From the NCBI GenBank assembly GCA_020747015.1, contig JAGTJM010000049.1:181435-245434 (forward strand): a DNA stretch of 64,000 nt. The letters run 5' to 3'. Below, piece after piece: positions 59,315-64,000 of this stretch (the stretch's first letter is position 1; every line of letters starts with the position of its first letter). The stretch comes from Pyrenochaeta sp. MPI-SDFR-AT-0127 (lineage: Eukaryota > Ascomycota > Dothideomycetes > Pleosporales > Cucurbitariaceae). The notes beneath the pieces were generated by a model. That model searched no databases. It was not told the DNA's origin and saw only the letters and a program-made list of their open reading frames with translations. Made by a program: the position numbers and the translations under genes.

Positions 59315-59920
59315 TCAGATGCCGCGAGACCAGTACATTGCAAGCTGCCGTGAGTCGACCTCTACTTTTTCTTCCGAAGCGTCATACCACAATATGCCGG
59401 CTTCGAGGTCCATCGGGCTCGCTGATTCGCTGTTGATCACGCTCCATCTGTCGCTCTCAAGATGGCCAGACGCATCGCTGTAGCTATGTCCATCAATCTC
59501 CGCTTGCACATGTTGCTCTGCCACTTCTGCATCCTCCATTTCATGTCTCGGCTCTGAATCTCCCATCTCGCACAGCGGCGTCCCTGGCAGCTCCGCAATC
59601 GTCTTTTCCTGCGACTGCAACTCTGGCTGCTCGAGACCCTCTTTGTTCCTTGTTCGCCTCTTTCCCTTGTTCTTCATCTCTTTATTCCTCCTGATCGGAC
59701 AGGAATGCTTCGTGCTCAACCGTTGTTTTCGCCGTTTGAGGAATAGATGAAGGGAGACGGTACAAGCGACCAGGAAGATCAGTACCAGCGAGATGATAAG
59801 CATAGCCTCGCCCGCTTTGACCACCGTTGGCTGTGAGAGGACATCTTTCTGCGTTGCTTCTCCAGAAGCTTGCGGTTTATGCGTGTTCTGCACGGGCGAA
59901 TTCGAGTTTTGGTCGACCAT
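59315..59920 (-). CDS. Hypothetical single-pass membrane protein with acidic tail
   Basis: Single open frame of 201 residues. A short polar N-terminus (MVDQNSNSPVQNTHK) precedes one strong membrane helix (MLIISLVLIFLVACTVSLHLF, about residues 40-60) followed by a very basic block (KRRKQRLSTKH, then RRNKEMKNKGKRRTRNKEG). The rest is acidic and polar. It ends with repeated Ser/Glu/Asp, SDRWSVINSESASPMDLE and ILWYDASEEKVEVD. The positive-inside rule predicts the tail is cytoplasmic. I do not recognise a family. A hydrophobic segment with correct flanking charge and a sensible composition make a real gene likely, but there may be an upstream exon. Confidence 0.5.
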   Translation of the reverse strand: MVDQNSNSPVQNTHKPQASGEATQKDVLSQPTVVKAGEAMLIISLVLIFLVACTVSLHLFLKRRKQRLSTKHSCPIRRNKEMKNKGKRRTRNKEGLEQPELQSQEKTIAELPGTPLCEMGDSEPRHEMEDAEVAEQHVQAEIDGHSYSDASGHLESDRWSVINSESASPMDLEAGILWYDASEEKVEVDSRQLAMYWSRGI

Positions 59921-62900
59921 GGCTGCAAGGTCGAGGAAGAGTTGCGAGAGGTGCTACGGCATAGGGCATCTCCCTCTACGCAACCTGCATGCGCATGCGT
60001 TGCGCTGGTGTTTGTGTCACCGCCCTTGAGACTCGAGCTTTCAGCAAGCGAACGATTGTTGTAAACCGTCACAACCGGAGAAGACTTCGAAACACTTCAT
60101 GAGAGGACTGCCAGTATTCAACGAAACCTGGAGATCATAACGATCATAGCGATCGAAGAGCGATTAAAGGCCACGCCTGAAAACTCCTTTGGGCGCATCA
60201 GTGCATTAAATACTACCCACACCACTACTCCCCTGGATCTTGGTCAAACAAATAGACACGGCACCAGCTAAACCACCATTACTACTCCACAAAGGGAAGT
60301 TTAGCGGGCTTACGCACAAGGGAATGGCTTCGGGAAGGATGTACCGTCCAGGGACTGATCCATTGTGATGGTACAGCAAGGATGCGAAGACTGAGGAATT
60401 CAACCGAGCGAATCATTGTGCTCACCGGGCACAACGCACACCGATCGGTGAGATTAATTAGGACGGGAGCCGTGCAAGGGGTGGTACGATGGGTTATAAT
60501 CGTAGACTCAAAAGAGTGGGCCTTTTATCGGAACGAGAAGGGTTTGAAAAAGCAATAACGAATTTGAATGCGTAGAAGATCGCGAGGATTCCTCTTGTAC
60601 CTTTCATACCTGAAAGAACAGTGTAGTAAACGAAGCACCGTACCTATTCTTTGGGACGAAACAATATTACATTGTTACCAGCGTAGCGATAGAAAGCAGG
60701 GCCCGGGGATTTGCAATGGCCACAACCCTGCACACTGGGGGCGCCATACTCCGAAACCTCTATGTATCCATGTACTCAATGGAATTACAAACGTAGTGCT
60801 CAAATCTGTGAGCTCATGAGCCAACTCAATTCGACCACTATGCTCCTCAGAGAAGCTCTGCAGAGAAATGTTAGGAGTTCATGTCTGAACGTCAGAATAG
60901 GCAGCTAAAAGCAAAATGTGACACACACGGAAAATCACCTACCTTTTGATTGTTAGTTATTCTTGAGACAACTTCGGAACCAATCAGTGTAGCGCTCCGA
61001 GTAAAAACATTATACAACGATAATCAAGCCCTCTATTCTAAATAGTATGATAAGCTCAACAGCCGCAGTGGTTACAATCAAGTCGTTACAAATCTCCTGC
61101 AGGATATTGGCCAGAATTGTACTCCTTGACGTAAACCGATGACTTTTCTTTCGTAGCGCTTCGCAAGAGACCGCAAGTGAAGGCGCGCAGTTACCTTGTC
61201 ATCCTTTGGGGAGAACTCATCTTGTCTCTTGTTCAGTTTCAGTGCCTCAGAATGAGCTTAACCATAGTGTATAACCAGAATTTTTTTCTCAGCTTGACAG
61301 TAGCCAGTGAAATCTTTCTTGCCAATGTGCCTACATGAATGCAAGAGATTGCAAGTCCTATTCGAGTACCTATCTTCACAGGACGAGGTCACCACAGAAC
61401 TACAGGCTGAGACCAAGGTGACTGACCATTTCAATTATATATTCAATAAATATATATCCATATTAAGGAATACACTTTGAGTTCTTTGCAGATCTAAGGG
61501 ATGTCATACTCTCATGTCTCCATGCCTGAAAATCTAGAGGGTATATTGATACACACGAGCAGTACAACTATCGATATGAGTTTGCTCACGCTGCAACTTA
61601 AACTTTGTCTTCGACGAATAAGGCAGTCTCCAAGTGTTACTGCAGAGTTTACAGCGTATGGTAAAGTCCGCGACATCTGATATTTAGTCAAATGGAGCTT
61701 TCGAAGAGCTACATTTGCCAAGGATAAGATACGGGAAACTATTAGTCCATGTTTGTCGGCAACTTACAATATTGCTAAAAGAATAAAGTAAAAAATATAC
61801 AGTCTCATTTTCAATTTCCATGTCCTCGTGTGGGTTGACGACCCATCGGTAAAGAGAGTTTGCGTATGATAAACTCACCTCCTGCGATGCGTTTCTCTCC
61901 CTTGCCTTGCTTTCCATCAAGAGTCAATTATGACTGTCTGGAATTAACACTCTAGATTTATCCAGGTGCTACCTTTCCCTAGAATCCTACTCATCGTGTA
62001 GTCTCTATATACTATTCTGGATGTTGATGATTTTTGTGCGGGATTTCAGTATTCGAGATCTTCATAATACAATATTGAATTTGGTTGATCAGAATGCAAG
62101 GAGTATAAGCTAGTTAGGGGCCAAGTGTCTGGCTTTGAACCTGCAGCTCGACAGGAGGGTCGAGGGGAGTGGCGGGTGCAACTGCACAGAAAGACTATGC
62201 AGAAGCGACACCAAACAGAGCTTTAAACAATGCTGATTGTTCGGTTTATTGCAGTAGAAAGATAATTATCATATATTTGAATAACTACATATAACACTAC
62301 GAAATCAATGACTTGTAGATTCAGTAACTTAAAGAGGTGAGAGTATTCACGCTCTCGGAGGTATTGTGCATTTCACAACAGTATCGTGGTCCAATCGTAA
62401 GTTTCGTGCATTTCGCATGAGCGTGCGCGTCTGGAAAACTATTGAAGTGGGACAGTGATGACTTGGCCGTGTCTGCAAAAGTCACCGAATATGCCGGGAT
62501 ATTGGTATATCATATTGTTATCGCAATGCAACACTAACAACAACTTTGTGCCTCCCATGTGATAGCATGACACTTTCATTCCCGGTTTTAGTGCATTAGG
62601 GACAGGAGTACCCAAAAATCTTTATATCTCATATGACGTATCAAACGCCTTGGAATCGTATCTATCAATGACTCTCTTCAAAGATGCCCTATAGATCCAT
62701 ACTGTGACTGGCGACCTGGGTGAGGTCGAGCCAAGGTCACTGATCTTACCCCAGTTATACACGGTGCACTTTGATTTACTTCGAATGCCCCAATAACTGA
62801 GTCAACAGCTCGCATACCTACGTATAAGGCAGCAGGAGGTAGTACAGCCTGCGAGCAGTGAATCCGCACTTGTGCAAACACCAGAAATGGCATCTTTGGT

Positions 62901-63015
62901 GCGATAGCTCGAAGTGAGGAAGCTCAAAGACCTTTGCTGACCTTTCAGAGCTAGACGAAACTTTAAGGAAAATCTAAGGGCCCTCCAGCTTCATGAAGAA
63001 GCAATTGGTCCTCTC
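59921..63015. other. 3.1 kb AT-richer gene-poor region
   Basis: Like the stretch at 49.8-52.7 kb, this is AT-rich by eye with short frames only. A pair of minus frames at 61512-61920 could in principle be two exons of a small gene, but no known motif appears. No tRNA, terminal repeat or transposon domain was seen. Short direct repeats of 'gatcataacgatcatagcgatcg' type lie at about 60134-60156. Confidence 0.4.
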
Positions 63016-63345
63016 TCAGACACTAGGATTTCCACCAAAGCCGAATCGCTGCCTGAAGTCATGTATCCATTCCGGATCGTCAGCTACCGTCTGGTTCCAA
63101 TCGTCGTCTCCATCTAGATAGAGCACCCGGCGTGACTCGCGTTGTAACATTTCATCCGTTGGTATAATACCAGCAAGCATTTGCTGTCTTGCATAGCTGC
63201 TGAGATGATGTGACAAGATGTCAACAATTACTCTTGTATCCAGGTCTTGTTGAGTCGGTAACGAGTGTGCGTCAAATAGTTGCTGATGTACTTTTGGATC
63301 GGGTACCTCTGGTGGAGCTGAGGTCGACAGATCTATTTGTGACAA
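63016..63345 (-). CDS. Probable C-terminal exon of the C2H2 zinc-finger gene
   Basis: A minus-strand frame of about 109 codons directly after, and slightly overlapping, the zinc-finger frame. It has no ATG start (opens at TTG) and reads HQQLFDAHSLPTQQDLDTRV, then VDILSHHLSSYARQQMLAG, IIPTDEMLQRESRRVLY and a DDDWNQTVADDPEWIHDFR ending. The DD.WNQT.AD..EWI..FR composition looks like genuine protein and would suit the C-terminus of the upstream frame. I could not find a GT-AG intron that joins both in phase, so the joint is unresolved. Confidence 0.5.
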   Translation of the reverse strand: MSQIDLSTSAPPEVPDPKVHQQLFDAHSLPTQQDLDTRVIVDILSHHLSSYARQQMLAGIIPTDEMLQRESRRVLYLDGDDDWNQTVADDPEWIHDFRQRFGFGGNPSV

Positions 63346-64000
63346 TACTGTAGCTGCTTCGTGTGGTCTATAGACGCTGGATCTGTGGCGGAGAAGGGAA
63401 CCAAGGTATTTGACTGCGCCGCAATTAGGTATGGCGGAAAAGCATGAGTAAGGCGAGCGGTAATGGTTGGGTCAAAGCCATGGTCACCCCGCCAATCAGC
63501 CATGGTCTTGCCTTCGCGGAAGTGGGCGGTTAGGTGGTCTGCTCGCTCGTCCCAGCTGTTCAACTTTGCACTGCAGAAGCCGCAGCGAGATACCACCGGT
63601 ATGGCCTCAAGTTTCCAATCTTGGATTAGTGGCAAGGTATTCAACCCATGGACGAGGCGAAGGTGCTGTACAAGATGATCCTTGCGGCGGAAACAGCGGG
63701 GAACAGCGCGGCCGTCGGTACAAGCTAAATGATTGTGATTCTGCAAGTGCTCAGGTGTCGGGTCAAGGGCGCTGCAGTAGGCGCAATGAACCCTGCCAGT
63801 AAGAGGTAGTACGACTGAGGGTCCATTAGGGGCGCAAGTCCACTCTTCCAAGTTGAGATGGAGCGACTTCTCGTGCCGGGTCCAGTCGTACTTGTGCTTA
63901 AACGTGTCGCAGCAGAATGTGCATTTGAAGATGCGGTCTGCAGAATGCAGGCTCTTGCCTTTGCCTATAGCTTTGGCACGCGTTCTCGGCGTCTGGCTGG
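63333..64000 (-). CDS. C2H2 zinc-finger protein, partial (N-terminus off the window)
   Basis: The frame is open from the right edge to the stop at 63333, about 221 residues; the start lies beyond 64000. It holds a C2H2 finger FKCTFCCDTFKHKYDW..H..SLH, cysteine/histidine pairs of diverged fingers (VHCAYCSAL..H..H and CFRRKDHLVQHLRLVH) and a last finger CGFCSAKLNSWDERADHLTAHF. Then comes GKTMADWRGDHGFDPTITARLTHAFPPYLIAAQS, which I recognise from a group of ascomycete C2H2 proteins where it follows the fingers. Function is probably nuclear and regulatory, unproven. The frame stops at 63333 while a likely continuation lies in another frame (63016-63345), so an undetected intron or a frameshift separates them. 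Confidence 0.75.
   Translation of the reverse strand, partial: SQTPRTRAKAIGKGKSLHSADRIFKCTFCCDTFKHKYDWTRHEKSLHLNLEEWTCAPNGPSVVLPLTGRVHCAYCSALDPTPEHLQNHNHLACTDGRAVPRCFRRKDHLVQHLRLVHGLNTLPLIQDWKLEAIPVVSRCGFCSAKLNSWDERADHLTAHFREGKTMADWRGDHGFDPTITARLTHAFPPYLIAAQSNTLVPFSATDPASIDHTKQLQYCHK

Noticed and set aside
61512..61920. Two minus-strand frames as exons of a small membrane protein
   Set aside because: A possible donor (GAG/GTGAGT) exists but the products match nothing known and the DNA is AT-rich with chance frames; not enough to annotate.

Overview
The window is nuclear DNA of a filamentous ascomycete (Pezizomycotina). The signs are: nearly every gene is split by introns of about 45-90 bp with GTATGT/GTGAGT-like donors, CTGAC/CTAAC branch sites and CAG/TAG acceptors; genes lie on both strands; a eukaryotic serine tRNA is present; and the gene set is typical of mould genomes (chitin synthase, hybrid histidine kinase, DUF3433 membrane protein, BYS1/thaumatin-like secreted protein, Zn2Cys6 factor, phenol 2-monooxygenase). 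A Dothideomycete, perhaps Pleosporales, is my best guess, but that placement is inference. All splice models below were built by hand from splice signals, reading phase and family conservation; every complete model gives a coding length divisible by three.

Layout. The left edge (1-5 kb) holds a truncated Gag-like ORF, tRNA-Ser(AGA), a mitochondrial-type phosphopantetheinyl transferase and a single-pass cell-surface protein. Then come a 1440-residue DUF3433 membrane protein (5.9-10.4 kb) and a secreted BYS1/thaumatin-like protein (12.2-13.1 kb). A 5.6 kb stretch without a recognisable gene follows (with a TG microsatellite), then an FKBP12 prolyl isomerase cut into seven small exons (18.7-19.8 kb). 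The 22-29.7 kb block carries histidinol phosphatase, a gamma-glutamylcyclotransferase-like protein, a Gvp36-type BAR protein and a Zn2Cys6 regulator. After 4 kb of intergenic DNA there is a dense block (33.7-49.8 kb): RING-H2 protein, Rrn11 (Pol I initiation factor), chitin synthase, phenol 2-monooxygenase, Csm1/Pcs1, ATP synthase subunit K and an MTP18-type mitochondrial protein. After an AT-richer gene-poor stretch come a PAS hybrid histidine kinase, a Cuz1/ZFAND1-like AN1 protein, a small secreted crystallin-like protein and an orphan membrane protein (52.7-59.9 kb). A second AT-richer stretch leads to a C2H2 zinc-finger gene that runs off the right edge.

How the genes relate. This is ordinary chromosomal gene order, not a biosynthetic cluster. 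The most suggestive neighbourhoods are divergent pairs with short shared promoters: ATP synthase subunit K with the MTP18-like inner-membrane protein (292 bp), and the RING protein with Rrn11 (about 280 bp). I found no CRISPR array and no complete transposon. The least described items are the crystallin-like secreted protein, the coiled-coil C-terminus spliced onto the phosphopantetheinyl transferase, the orphan membrane protein, and the DUF3433 protein, whose function is unknown.
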